Assembly: GCF_000959525.1 (NCBI RefSeq)
Contig: NZ_CP009832.1
Coordinates: 2,852,001-2,916,000, forward strand
Source of the DNA: Burkholderia multivorans ATCC BAA-247
Lineage (GTDB): Bacteria; Pseudomonadota; Gammaproteobacteria; Burkholderiales; Burkholderiaceae
Direction: 5' to 3'
DNA: 64,000 nucleotides
In this document: positions 26,958 through 36,535 of the stretch, piece after piece
Position numbering within the stretch: the stretch's first letter is position 1
Layout: each line of letters opens with the position of its first letter
The notes under the pieces: generated by a model
Databases searched by the model: none
What the model was told of the DNA's origin: nothing
What the model saw: only the letters and a program-made list of their open reading frames with translations
Program-made: the position numbers and the translations under genes

Positions 26958-27908
26958 TCAACCCCGCGGATGATGCTGCGCGTGCAGCGTGCGCAGGCGC
27001 TCGCGAGCGACGTGCGTATAGATCTGCGTGGTCGAGATGTCCGCGTGACCGAGCAGCAGTTGCACGACGCGCAGGTCCGCGCCGTGGTTCAGCAGATGCG
27101 TCGCGAACGCGTGCCGCAGCGTGTGCGGCGACAGATGCGCACGTACGTCCGCCTGCTGCGCGTGGCGCTTGATGATGTTCCAGAACTGCTGACGCGTCAT
27201 CCCGTCGCCGCGCGCCGTCACGAACAGCGCGTCGGCCGCGCGCGCGCCGAGCAGCGCGGGCCGCGCCTCGCGCAGGTAGCGTTCGATCCAGCCGTGCGCG
27301 ACCTCGCCGAACGGCACGAGCCGCTCCTTCGAGCCCTTGCCCATCACGCGCACGACGCCTTCGTTGAGCCCGACCTCGACCGTCTTCAGCGTGACGAGTT
27401 CGCTCACGCGCAGCCCGCTCGCATACATCAGCTCGAGCATCGTGCGATCGCGCAGCCCGAGCGGTGTCGCGATGTCGGGCGCGCCGAGCAACGCTTCGAC
27501 CTGCGCCTCGGACAGTGTCGACGGGAACCGCGCCGCCTGCTTCGCGGACGCGATGCGCAGCGTCGGATCGGCACTCGCGCGATGCTCGCGCACGGCCCAG
27601 CCGTAATAGCGGCGAAACACCGACAGCCGCCGGTTCGACGACGTCGCCTTGCCGTCCCTGCGGGCGGCGATATAGCCGGTCAGCATCGTTTCGTCGGCCG
27701 CGTCGAGCGCCGCGTCGTGCGTCGCCGCGAGCCATTGCGAAAACAGCGTCAGGTCGCGCCGGTACGCATCGAGCGTGTTGCGCGCGAGCCCGTGCTCGAG
27801 CCACAGCGCATCGCAGAACAGGTCGATCGACGCGCGGCTCGCGAGCAGCGCGGGCGACGGCGCGGCGGTACCCTCGTCGGCTTCGGGAGAAAGCAGCGGT
27901 TCGCTCAT
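26958..27908 (-). CDS. xerD: Tyrosine recombinase XerD
   Basis: 316 residues. With XerC it resolves chromosome dimers at dif under FtsK control. The N-terminal SAM-like core-binding domain starts DLFCDALWLEHGLARNTLDAYRRDL. The catalytic set is complete: Arg in ASGLRVSEL, Lys in GKGSKERLVP, HTLRHAFATHLL, LLGHADISTTQIYTHV with the nucleophilic Tyr. It overlaps ogt by ATGA, so the pair is one transcript. Confidence 0.94.
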   Translation of the reverse strand: MSEPLLSPEADEGTAAPSPALLASRASIDLFCDALWLEHGLARNTLDAYRRDLTLFSQWLAATHDAALDAADETMLTGYIAARRDGKATSSNRRLSVFRRYYGWAVREHRASADPTLRIASAKQAARFPSTLSEAQVEALLGAPDIATPLGLRDRTMLELMYASGLRVSELVTLKTVEVGLNEGVVRVMGKGSKERLVPFGEVAHGWIERYLREARPALLGARAADALFVTARGDGMTRQQFWNIIKRHAQQADVRAHLSPHTLRHAFATHLLNHGADLRVVQLLLGHADISTTQIYTHVARERLRTLHAQHHPRG

Positions 27909-28375
27909 CGGTACGGCACGCCCTCGTGCGCCAGCAGCCAGCGCTTCACTTTCAGGTAATAGCCGCCGTCGTCGTGATTCGCGAAGCCGCCGAGCCCGCT
28001 CGCCGCGACGACGCGGTGACACGGGATCACCAGCGGAAAATAGTTCGCGCCGCATGCCTGGCCGACCGCGCGCGGCGCGCTGCCGATCCGCTTCGCGACC
28101 TGCCCGTACGTCAGCACGGTGCCAGGCGGAATATCGCTGATCACGTCCCACACGCGGTGCTGGAATGCGCTGCCGACCGGTGCGAGCGGCAGGTCGAAAC
28201 GGGCGGACGCGCGCTCGAAATACCGCTCGATCTGCTCGGCCGCGCGCTTCGCGAGCGGCGTGTCCGGCGCGACGGACTTCACCGATTCGGGCAGATAGAC
28301 GATTTCGCGCACCGCGGCCGCATCCGTGCGGATGCCGACCTTGCCGAACGGCGCGTCGATTACTGCGTTGAACAT
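27905..28375 (-). CDS. ogt: Methylated-DNA-[protein]-cysteine S-methyltransferase
   Basis: 156 residues. Suicide repair protein removing O6-alkyl groups from guanine in DNA. The acceptor cysteine is in the canonical IPCHRVV motif. The DNA-binding RAVGQACGANYFPL segment and the GGFANHDDGGYYLKVKRWLLAHEG tail follow the Ogt pattern. There is no N-terminal Ada zinc domain. It overlaps xerD by four bases and lies about 100 bp downstream of queG. Confidence 0.94.
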   Translation of the reverse strand: MFNAVIDAPFGKVGIRTDAAAVREIVYLPESVKSVAPDTPLAKRAAEQIERYFERASARFDLPLAPVGSAFQHRVWDVISDIPPGTVLTYGQVAKRIGSAPRAVGQACGANYFPLVIPCHRVVAASGLGGFANHDDGGYYLKVKRWLLAHEGVPYR

Positions 28376-28479
28376 GGCATTCTCCTCACCGTCGCCGGCG
28401 CCAATGCGACGCGCATCCCGCCGGCCAAGGCCGTCGCGCACGCGTCGCGCTCACGCGCCGACGACACTTTACGCCGCCT

Positions 28480-29694
28480 TCACGCGGCACGCAGCGCCCA
28501 CTCGACATGTTCGCGCACGATCGGCGACGGATCGTCGGCGCGCGCGCGCAGCGCGGCCACGATCGCATCGCGCGCCTCGGGCGCGAGCCGCTGCGCGGGC
28601 GCGCGCAGCGCATTGCCGAGCCCGACCGCGAGATTGCGCAGCCAGCTTTCGTAGCCGATGCGGCGGATCGCGCTGCCCTGCATCCGCGTGTCGAATTCGC
28701 CGGCATCCCAGCCGAACAGCTCGACGAGCGTCGCGCGATCGAGCCCGTGCCGCACGTCGAAGTCGGCCACCGGCGCGGCCTGCGCGAACTTGTTCCACGG
28801 ACACACGAGCTGACAGTCGTCGCAGCCGTACACGCGATTGCCGATCAGCGGCCGCAGCGGCTCGGGAATGCTGCCCTTCAGCTCGATCGTCAGATACGAG
28901 ATGCAGCGGCGCGCGTCGACGCGATACGGCTCGACGATCGCGCCGGTCGGACACGCGTCGATGCAGCGCGTGCAACTGCCGCAATGCGCGCCGGGCGACT
29001 CGGGCGCCGCGTCCGGCGACGTCTGTGCGTCGGTCGGCAGCGGAATGTCGACGTAGATCTCGCCGAGGAAGAACAGCGAACCCGCATCGCGCTGCAGCAG
29101 CAGCGTGTGCTTGCCGCGCCAGCCGACCCCGGCCTTCTGCGCGAGCTCGACTTCGAGCACCGGCGCCGAATCGGTAAAGACGCGATGGCCGAATGCGCCG
29201 ATCTCGCGCTCGATGCGCTCGGCGAGCGTCTGCAGCCGGTTGCGCAACACCTTGTGATAATCGCGGCCGCGCGCATAAATCGACACGACGGCCGCCTGAG
29301 GATCGTCGAGCCGCGCGCGTTCGCGTGCGCGCCAGTCGGAGCTGCCGGACGCGTCGCCGGCCAGCGTGTCGGCCGGCAGATACGCGAGCCGCGCGGAAAT
29401 CACGCGTCGCGTACCGGCCACAAGTTCGGCCGGCCGCGCACGTTTCATCCCGTGTTTGGCCATATAATCCATCTCGCCGTGGCAACCGGCTTCCAGCCAG
29501 GCGGCGAGGCCTGCTTCGGCATCCGAGAGATCGGTGTCGCTAATCCCGATCGCCCCGAAACCCAATTCGCGCCCCCACGCCCTGATGCGCACGGCGAGCG
29601 CAGTCAACGCCGCATCGTCGAGCGCGCACGACGCCGCGCCTTCGTCACGAGTCGAAGTTCGGTCGGATGCGGCGAGTTCCGGTAATCGGTTCAT
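28480..29694 (-). CDS. queG: Epoxyqueuosine reductase
   Basis: 404 residues. Cobalamin-dependent iron-sulfur enzyme performing the last step of queuosine synthesis in tRNA. The two 4Fe-4S cluster motifs are CGSCTRCIDACPTGAI and CDDCQLVCPWNK. The cobalamin/substrate region includes YMAKHGMKRARPAELV and GRDYHKVLRNRL. The C-terminal HEAT-like segment (REHVEWALRAA end) is present. It is divergent from tsaE, with only 17 bp between start codons. Confidence 0.95.
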   Translation of the reverse strand: MNRLPELAASDRTSTRDEGAASCALDDAALTALAVRIRAWGRELGFGAIGISDTDLSDAEAGLAAWLEAGCHGEMDYMAKHGMKRARPAELVAGTRRVISARLAYLPADTLAGDASGSSDWRARERARLDDPQAAVVSIYARGRDYHKVLRNRLQTLAERIEREIGAFGHRVFTDSAPVLEVELAQKAGVGWRGKHTLLLQRDAGSLFFLGEIYVDIPLPTDAQTSPDAAPESPGAHCGSCTRCIDACPTGAIVEPYRVDARRCISYLTIELKGSIPEPLRPLIGNRVYGCDDCQLVCPWNKFAQAAPVADFDVRHGLDRATLVELFGWDAGEFDTRMQGSAIRRIGYESWLRNLAVGLGNALRAPAQRLAPEARDAIVAALRARADDPSPIVREHVEWALRAA

Positions 29695-29711
29695 CGCACT
29701 ATTTTACGAGA

Positions 29712-30266
29712 ATGCCAGCCACGCCCAACCATCCGTCCCATGCCGTCACGCTGCCGGCCCCGCTCGCCGCGCGCGTGATCGCGCTGGCCGACGAAGCGGC
29801 GACCGAGGCGTTCGGCATCCGCTTCGCGCACGCGCTCGACGCGGCGCGCAGCGAACTCGCACGCGCCCACGCGTTCGACGGGCTGCAGATCCAGCTCGTC
29901 GGCGATCTCGGCGCCGGCAAGACGACCCTCGTGCGCGCGATCCTGCGCGGCCTCGGCCACCGCGGCCGCGTGCGCAGCCCGACCTATACGCTCGTCGAAC
30001 CGTACGCGCTCGAACGCGACGACGGGGAACTCGAGGTCTATCACTTCGATCTGTATCGATTCAACGATCCGGCCGAATGGTCCGATGCAGGCTTTCGCGA
30101 ATATTTCAATTCCAGCGCGATCTGTCTCGTCGAATGGCCGCAACAGGCGGGCACCCTGCTCGGCGTGCCCGATCTGGTCTTCTCGCTCGACGTGGACGGC
30201 GACGGCCGCGCCCTCACCGTCCGGGCGTATAGCGCTTCAGGAAACGCATGTCTCGAAAGATGTTGA
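29712..30266 (+). CDS. tsaE: tRNA threonylcarbamoyladenosine biosynthesis ATPase TsaE
   Basis: 184 residues. ATPase partner of TsaB/TsaD in t6A37 tRNA modification. Walker A GDLGAGKTTLVRAI, SPTYTLVEPY, HFDLYRFNDPAEW and the CLVEWPQQAG strand identify it. ATG 29712 is chosen over upstream in-frame codons that would overlap queG. It is followed by amiC, whose start overlaps its end by 19 bases, the widely conserved tsaE-amiC pairing. Confidence 0.94.
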   Translation: MPATPNHPSHAVTLPAPLAARVIALADEAATEAFGIRFAHALDAARSELARAHAFDGLQIQLVGDLGAGKTTLVRAILRGLGHRGRVRSPTYTLVEPYALERDDGELEVYHFDLYRFNDPAEWSDAGFREYFNSSAICLVEWPQQAGTLLGVPDLVFSLDVDGDGRALTVRAYSASGNACLERC

Positions 30267-31765
30267 TCAAACCGTTCCGCTCGATCGAATCGGCGGCCAC
30301 CGCGACGCACAACTGGCGGCGCCGTCAGATTCTTTGCGCGGGCGCCTCCACGCTGGTGCTCGGCCTCGTCGCGCCGCGGCTCGCGCACGCGTCGTCGGTG
30401 CTCGGCGTGCGCGTGTGGCCCGCACGCGATTACACGCGCGTGACGATCGAATCCGATCAGCCGCTGCAGAATAGCCAACAGCTGCTGCAGGGTCCCGACC
30501 GGCTCGTCGTCGACCTGACCGGCCTCGAACTCGACCAGGCGCTGCGCGACCTCGTGTCGAAGATCGCGCCGAACGATCCGCAGATTCAATCGGTGCGCGT
30601 CGGCCAGTATCAGCCGCACGTCGTGCGCATGGTGTTCGACCTGAAAGGCTCGGTGAAGCCGCAGGTGTTCACGCTGCCGCCGGTCGGCACCTACAAGTAC
30701 CGGCTCGTGTTCGATCTGTATCCGGCCGTCGCGCCCGATCCGCTGACCGACCTGATCGCGCAGACCGAACGCAAGGAGCAGGCGTTGAACGATGCGGCGC
30801 GCGCGCAGCAGATGCAGCCGCCGACCGCGCTGAACGGCCCGGCGGCCGCGCCCGCGCCGAGCGACAACAGCGACGCGTTCTTCCAGCGCTTCGCGCAGAA
30901 CACGCCGGCTGCGCCGCACACGCCGCCGGCCGCGCCTTCGGCGCCCGCGAAGCCGGCCGTCAAGCCGCCGCCCGTGATCGCGCGCCGCGACGACGGCGAC
31001 GACGACGCCGATGCCTACAAGTTCACCGCGCCGAAGTCCGGCAAGGGCAGCACCGTGCGGCTGCTGACCGTCGCGATCGATCCGGGCCACGGCGGCGAGG
31101 ATCCGGGCGCGATCGGCGGCGCCGGCACGTACGAGAAGCACATCGCGCTCGACATCGCGAAGAAGCTGCGCGCGAAGATCGATGCCGCGCCGAACATGCG
31201 CGCGATGATGACGCGCGACGCCGACTTCTTCGTGCCGCTGAACGTGCGCGTGCAAAAGGCGCGCCGCGTCGGCGCCGATCTGTTCGTGTCGATCCACGCC
31301 GACGCATTCACGACGCCGTCCGCGCGCGGCTCGTCGGTGTTCGCGCTGTCGGATCACGGCGCGTCGAGCGCGGCCGCGCGCTGGCTCGCGAACAAGGAGA
31401 ACGCGTCCGATCTGATCGGCGGGATCAACATCAAGACGCAGGACGCGGCGGTGAGCCGCGCGCTGTTCGACATGTCGACCACGGCGCAGATCCGCGATTC
31501 GCTGCGCTACGGCAACTACGTGCTGAAGGAAGTCGGCAGCATCAACAAGCTGCACAAGGGCTCGGTCGAGCAGGCGGGATTCGCGGTGCTGAAGGCGCCC
31601 GACATTCCGTCGATCCTCGTCGAGACCGCGTTCATCAGCAACCCGGACGAAGAGCGCCGGCTCAACGACGACAGCTATCGCGACCAGATGGCCGACGCGA
31701 TCTTCCGCGGCATCAAGCGCTACTTCGCCGCGAATCCGCCGCTCGCGAAGAACCGCATGGCCTGA
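30248..31765 (+). CDS. amiC: N-acetylmuramoyl-L-alanine amidase AmiC
   Basis: 505 residues. Periplasmic zinc amidase that splits septal peptidoglycan during daughter-cell separation. A twin-arginine signal is visible (NWRRRQILCAGASTLVLGL, cleavage after LAHA), as in E. coli AmiC. An AMIN domain (about 50-165) is followed by a Pro/Ala-rich linker. The Amidase_3 catalytic domain (about 270-500) contains AIDPGHGGEDPGAIG, DLFVSIHADAF and SILVETAFISNPDEE with the zinc and catalytic residues. It is translationally coupled to tsaE. Confidence 0.96.
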   Translation: MSRKMLIKPFRSIESAATATHNWRRRQILCAGASTLVLGLVAPRLAHASSVLGVRVWPARDYTRVTIESDQPLQNSQQLLQGPDRLVVDLTGLELDQALRDLVSKIAPNDPQIQSVRVGQYQPHVVRMVFDLKGSVKPQVFTLPPVGTYKYRLVFDLYPAVAPDPLTDLIAQTERKEQALNDAARAQQMQPPTALNGPAAAPAPSDNSDAFFQRFAQNTPAAPHTPPAAPSAPAKPAVKPPPVIARRDDGDDDADAYKFTAPKSGKGSTVRLLTVAIDPGHGGEDPGAIGGAGTYEKHIALDIAKKLRAKIDAAPNMRAMMTRDADFFVPLNVRVQKARRVGADLFVSIHADAFTTPSARGSSVFALSDHGASSAAARWLANKENASDLIGGINIKTQDAAVSRALFDMSTTAQIRDSLRYGNYVLKEVGSINKLHKGSVEQAGFAVLKAPDIPSILVETAFISNPDEERRLNDDSYRDQMADAIFRGIKRYFAANPPLAKNRMA

Positions 31766-31808
31766 CGGCCGCATCGCCGCCGGCACGTCACGCGCGTGCC
31801 GGCGCGCC

Positions 31809-32690
31809 TCACGACGCCGCGAAGCGGCGCATCAGCTTCCCGCCGAAGACGTTCACCGCGAGCCCGCCCATCACGAGCGCCGCGCCGATCAGCTGCGCAG
31901 ACGTCAGGTGCTCGTCGAGCAGCAGCGCGGACGATGCAAGCCCGACGATCGGCACCAGCAGCGAAAACTGCGCGACCTGCGCGGCCGGATAGCGCGACAT
32001 CAGGCGGCTCCAGAGCCCGTAGCCGAGCAGCGTCGCAACGAACGCGAGATAGACGACCGCGAAGATCGACGAGACGTTGAGCGCGGCCAACGCGGCGCCG
32101 ATTCGCTGCGGCCCTTCGAACCACAGCGACAGCGCGAAGAACGGCACGGGCGGCACGAGGCTCGCCCAGACGACGAGCGACACGAGATTCGCGCTGCCGA
32201 CCTTCTTCGTGACGATATTGCCGAACGCCCACATCGCCGCCGACGCGATCGTCAGCAGGAAACCGGCGAGCGTCATTGCGCGGCCGCCCTGCGATGCAAT
32301 CACGAAGAGCCCTGCGGCGGCGATCGCGAGACCGATCAGGTTCTGCACGCGCAGGCGCTCGCCGAGAAACAGCATCGCGAACACGAGCGTGAAGAACGCC
32401 TGCGACTGCAGCACGAGCGACGCGAGGCCGGCCGGCATCCCGACGTACATGCCGGTGAACAGAAACACGAACTGGCCGAGCTGGATCGTCGCGCCGTACA
32501 GTACGAGCATCCGCCACGGAATCTGCGGACGGCGCACGAAGAACACGGCCGGCACGGCCGCGAGTGTGAAGCGCAGCGTGCCGAGCAGCATCGGCGGCAT
32601 CCCGTGCAGGCCGACCTTGATCACGACGAAGTTCACGCCCCATGCGAGGATCACGACCAACGCCAGCAACAAATCCTTCGGGGCCATCAT
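31809..32690 (-). CDS. EamA/RhaT-family drug/metabolite transporter
   Basis: 293 residues with ten hydrophobic segments arranged as two EamA repeats. The first starts LALVVILAWGVNFVVIKVGL, with TLRFTLAAVPAVFFVRRP; the second carries WAFGNIVTKKVG and LLVPIVGLASSALLLDE. E. coli EamA exports cysteine pathway metabolites, and similarity to it (IPWRMLVLYGATIQLGQF) is suggestive. ATG 32690 or 32687 follows GGAGACG. The substrate is unknown. Confidence 0.87.
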   Translation of the reverse strand: MMAPKDLLLALVVILAWGVNFVVIKVGLHGMPPMLLGTLRFTLAAVPAVFFVRRPQIPWRMLVLYGATIQLGQFVFLFTGMYVGMPAGLASLVLQSQAFFTLVFAMLFLGERLRVQNLIGLAIAAAGLFVIASQGGRAMTLAGFLLTIASAAMWAFGNIVTKKVGSANLVSLVVWASLVPPVPFFALSLWFEGPQRIGAALAALNVSSIFAVVYLAFVATLLGYGLWSRLMSRYPAAQVAQFSLLVPIVGLASSALLLDEHLTSAQLIGAALVMGGLAVNVFGGKLMRRFAAS

Positions 32691-32825
32691 CGGCGTCTCC
32701 TCGCGTGTCGAATGTCGTTCCGAAACGGCGAGTCTAACCGCGTTCGCGTGCGGCCCGCTCCGATACCCGCGTGGCGCGCGTGGAATCGCATCCGTGCGCA
32801 AGACCTGCGAATCGGCGCCGGCCGG

Positions 32826-32831
32826 TACAAT
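32826..32831 (+). promoter_or_regulatory. Candidate -10 box of pirin gene
   Basis: TACAAT 33 bases upstream of the pirin ATG; the -35 region is weak. Confidence 0.4.
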
Positions 32832-32864
32832 GGTCCGCATCTTCGCCGCCCCACAGGACTCGCC

Positions 32865-33746
32865 ATGACCGCCCCGATCCATGCCCTGCTGAAGCCGCAC
32901 GTGCGCGACGTCGGCAACCTGCAGGTGCGCCGCACGCTGCCCGCGCTCGCCGCGCGGCTCGTCGGCCCGTTCATCTTCTTCGATCACATGGGGCCGGCCA
33001 CGCTGCCGCCCGGCACCGGCCTCGACGTGCGGCCGCATCCGCACATCGGCCTGGCGACCGTCACCTACCTGTTCGACGGCGCGATCCTGCACCGCGACAG
33101 TCTCGGCTCGCTGCAGGAAATCGTGCCGGGCGACGTGAACTGGATGACGGCCGGCCGCGGGATCGTGCACTCGGAACGCACGCCGGCCGCGCAGCGCGCG
33201 AGCGGCCACACCGTGCACGGGATCCAGACCTGGGTCGCGCTGCCGCGCACGCATGAAACCGTCGAGCCGTCGTTCGAGCACCATGCGGCCGACACGCTGC
33301 CGAAGCGCACCGAAAACGGCGTGTCGCTGACGGTGATCGCCGGCGACGCGTTCGGGCTGCGTTCGCCCGTCACGACGTTCTCGCGCACGCTCTACGTCGC
33401 GGCCGAGTTCGCGGCCGGCGGCCGCCTCGCGCTCGACGCGTCGCACGAGGAGCGCGCGGTGTATGTGGTGGACGGCGATCTCGCGGTCGACGGCACGCCG
33501 CTTGCGGCCGAGCAGATGGCCGTGCTCACGCCGGGCGCAAACGTCACGCTGACGAGCGACGGCGGCGCACGCGCGATGCTGCTCGGCGGCGACCGGATCG
33601 ACGGCGAACGCTTCATCGAATGGAACTTCGTCGCGAGCAGCCGCGACGCGATCGAGCGCGCGAAGCTCGCATGGACGCGCCAGGAGATGGGCAAGGTACC
33701 GGGCGAAACGGAATGGATTCCGTTACCGGAATCGAAGCCGCGTTGA
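32865..33746 (+). CDS. Pirin-family bicupin protein
   Basis: 293 residues. The N-terminal cupin has RPHPHIGLATVTYLFDG and WMTAGRGIVHSE, giving the His/Glu metal-binding set of pirins. The C-terminal cupin_2 region (SHEERAVYVVDGDLAVDG) is also clear. Bacterial pirins such as YhhW can have quercetinase activity; others act as regulators. The biological substrate here is unknown. It is followed after 52 bp by the thioredoxin/TPR gene. Confidence 0.9.
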   Translation: MTAPIHALLKPHVRDVGNLQVRRTLPALAARLVGPFIFFDHMGPATLPPGTGLDVRPHPHIGLATVTYLFDGAILHRDSLGSLQEIVPGDVNWMTAGRGIVHSERTPAAQRASGHTVHGIQTWVALPRTHETVEPSFEHHAADTLPKRTENGVSLTVIAGDAFGLRSPVTTFSRTLYVAAEFAAGGRLALDASHEERAVYVVDGDLAVDGTPLAAEQMAVLTPGANVTLTSDGGARAMLLGGDRIDGERFIEWNFVASSRDAIERAKLAWTRQEMGKVPGETEWIPLPESKPR

Positions 33747-33798
33747 AAAGCGCGCAAGCTGCCCCCAATCTGACGACATCCGAACCGCAGGGAACGAC

Positions 33799-34647
33799 AT
33801 GGACACCACGCTAGCCACTTTCGAAAGAGACGTCATCGAGGCGTCGCTGGACACGCCCGTGCTGGTCGACTTCTGGGCGCCGTGGTGCGGCCCGTGCAAG
33901 ACGCTCGGCCCGCTCCTCGAAAAGCTCGAACGCGATTACGCGGGCCGCTGGAAGCTCGTGAAGGTGAACGTCGACGAGAACCAGGAACTCGCCGCGCATT
34001 TCCAGACGCGCAGCATTCCGCACGTGATCGCGTTCGCCGATGGTCGCCCCGTCGACCAGTTCATCGGCGTGCTGCCGGAAGGCCAGTTGCGCGCGTTCCT
34101 CGACCGGCTGCTGCCGGCGCCCGAAGAAGCCGAGCGCCGCGCCGCGCAGATCGCGATCGCGGAAGCGCGCTTCGACGACGGGCTCGCGCACCTCGAAGCG
34201 GCGCTCGCGCTGAATCCCGGTTTCGACGATGCGCGGCTCGACCTGATCGAATTGCTCCTCGCGAGCAACCGGATCGACGACGCGCGCGCGGAAGCCGAGC
34301 GGCTGTCGCCGCAAACGGTGCAGGGCGCCGATCCGCGCTATCAGGCCATCAAGACCCGTTTCGACGCGCTCGACGCAACGGCCGACCTGCCGCCGACCGA
34401 CGCGCTCGAAGCGCGCATCGCGGCGAATCCCGGCGATCTCGACGCGCGTTTCGATCTCGCGCAAAGCCTGATCGCGCGGCGCGCATACGAAGGCGCGCTC
34501 GAGCAGCTGCTGGAAATCGTCACGCGCGACCGCACGTATGGCGACGACCTCGGCCGCCGCACGATGATCTCGGTGTTCGAGCTGGCCGCCGACCGGCCGG
34601 ATCTCGTCGCCGCGTGGCGACGCAAGCTGAGCATGGCGCTCAACTGA
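33799..34647 (+). CDS. Thioredoxin-TPR protein, CnoX/YbbN-like
   Basis: 282 residues. A thioredoxin domain (1-108) with active site WAPWCGPCK (Cys30, Cys33) is followed by TPR-like helical repeats (about 115-280), the architecture of CnoX (YbbN). That protein holds and protects unfolded proteins and hands them to GroEL/DnaK during oxidative stress. Enterobacterial CnoX has lost the CxxC, but here it is intact, so reductase activity is likely. No signal peptide is seen; it is cytosolic. The 142-bp spacer to convergent tcdA shows no clear terminator. Confidence 0.9.
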   Translation: MDTTLATFERDVIEASLDTPVLVDFWAPWCGPCKTLGPLLEKLERDYAGRWKLVKVNVDENQELAAHFQTRSIPHVIAFADGRPVDQFIGVLPEGQLRAFLDRLLPAPEEAERRAAQIAIAEARFDDGLAHLEAALALNPGFDDARLDLIELLLASNRIDDARAEAERLSPQTVQGADPRYQAIKTRFDALDATADLPPTDALEARIAANPGDLDARFDLAQSLIARRAYEGALEQLLEIVTRDRTYGDDLGRRTMISVFELAADRPDLVAAWRRKLSMALN

Positions 34648-34789
34648 GCGCGGCAGGCGGGAAGCCGGGCGCCGCAGCGGCCGGCCTTCTGCTTGTGCGC
34701 ACGCTGCTCCTGCGCTGTTCGCACGCACCGCCGTCGCGCGGCATGTGCGCGCTCCCGGCCGGCGCGCAACGCCGGCGCCCTCTCCCCTG

Positions 34790-35647
34790 CTACCCCGCCG
34801 CGCGCGCTGCGATCGCGCGCAACGCATGCGCGGCCGCCGCGAACCCGAAGCTCGCCGTCACGCAGACGCTCGAACCGAATCCCGCGCAGTTCAGCCCCGC
34901 GACGTGCGCGGCCGTCGACGGCTCCGCGCCGTCCTCGATATCGCACGCGGGCGCGTCCGGATAGATCAGCGGCTCGTCCGAATAAACGGCGCTGACTTTG
35001 AAGCGCGCCTTCGGCCCGCGCGGAAAGCCGTGCTGCTTGCGCAGCTGCGCGCGCACCTTCGAGAGCAGCGGATCCTGGATCGTCAGCGCGAGATCGTCGA
35101 TGCGAATGCGCGTCGGGTCGAGCTGGCCGCCGGCACCGCCGACCGTCACGAGCGGCTGCCCTTTCGCGACGCACCATGCGATCAGCGCGACCTTCGTGCG
35201 CACGCTGTCGATCGCATCGATCACGTAGTCGAAGCCGCCGCCGAGCAGCGCGTCGAAGTTGTCCGGTTCCGCGAAATCCTCGATGCGGTTCACGCGGCAG
35301 GCGCGATCGATCAGCGCGATGCGCTCGGCCATCGCATCGACCTTCGGCTTGCCGTAATTGCCGTCGAGCGCGTGGATCTGCCGGTTGGTATTGCTCTCCG
35401 CGACGTTGTCGAGATCGATCAGCGTCAGCGTACCGATCGCACTGCGCGCGAGCGCCTCGGCCGTCCACGAGCCGACGCCGCCGATGCCGATCACCGCGAC
35501 ATGCGCGCGCTCGAACGCAGCGAGCGCCGGTGCGCCGTACAGCCGCGCGATGCCGCCGAAGCGCCGCGCGCGATCCGCGTCAAGCTGGATCGTCGGGCTC
35601 GGGGTAAGATCGGAGAAATTCGGCGGGACGGTGTCGGCGGCTGACAT
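34790..35647 (-). CDS. tcdA: tRNA threonylcarbamoyladenosine dehydratase
   Basis: 285 residues. E1-like enzyme that cyclises t6A37 to ct6A using ATP. The nucleotide-binding HVAVIGIGGVGSWTAEALAR, DLDNVAESNTNRQ and VIDAIDSVRTKVAL are the signature of TcdA (CsdL). A glycine-rich C-terminal helix (FGSSVCVTASFGFAAA) probably mediates membrane association. With tsaE this gives two genes of the same tRNA modification route within 6 kb, although they are not linked in an operon. Confidence 0.95.
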   Translation of the reverse strand: MSAADTVPPNFSDLTPSPTIQLDADRARRFGGIARLYGAPALAAFERAHVAVIGIGGVGSWTAEALARSAIGTLTLIDLDNVAESNTNRQIHALDGNYGKPKVDAMAERIALIDRACRVNRIEDFAEPDNFDALLGGGFDYVIDAIDSVRTKVALIAWCVAKGQPLVTVGGAGGQLDPTRIRIDDLALTIQDPLLSKVRAQLRKQHGFPRGPKARFKVSAVYSDEPLIYPDAPACDIEDGAEPSTAAHVAGLNCAGFGSSVCVTASFGFAAAAHALRAIAARAAG

Positions 35648-35740
35648 GAAGAAAGGAAAACGTAAGTCGTACAGCCTCTATTTTGCCTGATCTCCCCGCC
35701 GCGACGCGCCGCTGTGCACGCACGATTCTTCCGCGTTCGC

Positions 35741-35746
35741 TATACT
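35741..35746 (+). promoter_or_regulatory. Candidate pdxH -10 box
   Basis: TATACT 27 bases before the pdxH ATG; no strong -35. Confidence 0.4.
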
Positions 35747-35773
35747 GGCCCCCGATTGAAGCGTTTGCATAAC

Positions 35774-36418
35774 ATGACGACTCTCGCCGATCTCCGCATC
35801 AACTATTCGCGCGCTTCGCTCGACGAAGCCGATGCCGCCCCCGATCCGTTCGCCCAGTTCGACCGCTGGTTCAACGAGGCGCTCGCCGCCAAGCTTCCGG
35901 AGCCGAACACGATGACGCTCGCGACTGTCGGTGCCGACGGTCGGCCGTCGGCGCGCATCGTGCTCGTCAAGGGCGTCGACGAGCGCGGGTTCGTCTTCTT
36001 CACCAACTACGAAAGCCGCAAGGGCCGCGATCTCGCTGCGCATCCGTACGCGGCGCTGCTGTTCTACTGGATCGAGCTCGAGCGCCAGGTGCGCATCGAA
36101 GGCCGCGTCGAGAAGACGAGCGCCGACGAAAGCGATCGCTATTTCGCCTCGCGTCCGGTCGGCTCGCGCATCGGTGCATGGGCGTCCGAGCAGAGCGCCG
36201 TGATCGACAGCCGCGCGACGCTCGAAGCGCGCGAGAAAGCATTCAGCGAGCGCTACGGCGACGACCCGCCGCGCCCGCCGCACTGGGGCGGCTATCGCGT
36301 CGTGCCCGATACGCTGGAATTCTGGCAGGGCCGCCCGTCGCGGCTGCACGATCGTCTGGTCTACACGCGCGATGCCGCGGCACCGCACGGCTGGACGATC
36401 TCGCGACTGTCGCCGTAA
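35774..36418 (+). CDS. pdxH: Pyridoxamine 5'-phosphate oxidase
   Basis: 214 residues. FMN-dependent oxidase producing pyridoxal 5'-phosphate from PNP or PMP. The start [18 protein letters not shown] and motifs [56 protein letters not shown] and the C-terminal [13 protein letters not shown] are those of PdxH. The FMN-contacting arginines and lysine are all present. It is monocistronic, followed after 117 bp by the cyclopropane synthase gene. Confidence 0.97.
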   Translation: MTTLADLRINYSRASLDEADAAPDPFAQFDRWFNEALAAKLPEPNTMTLATVGADGRPSARIVLVKGVDERGFVFFTNYESRKGRDLAAHPYAALLFYWIELERQVRIEGRVEKTSADESDRYFASRPVGSRIGAWASEQSAVIDSRATLEAREKAFSERYGDDPPRPPHWGGYRVVPDTLEFWQGRPSRLHDRLVYTRDAAAPHGWTISRLSP

Positions 36419-36535
36419 GCGCGGCGCCGGCGTGCCGCCGGCCGCATCACGTGTTGCATCCGGGCGCGTCGCAGCGCGGCGCGCCGGTCAAGATACTTGG
36501 CTGTATTCGATTCAACGAACAAACGGAGAATCCAA

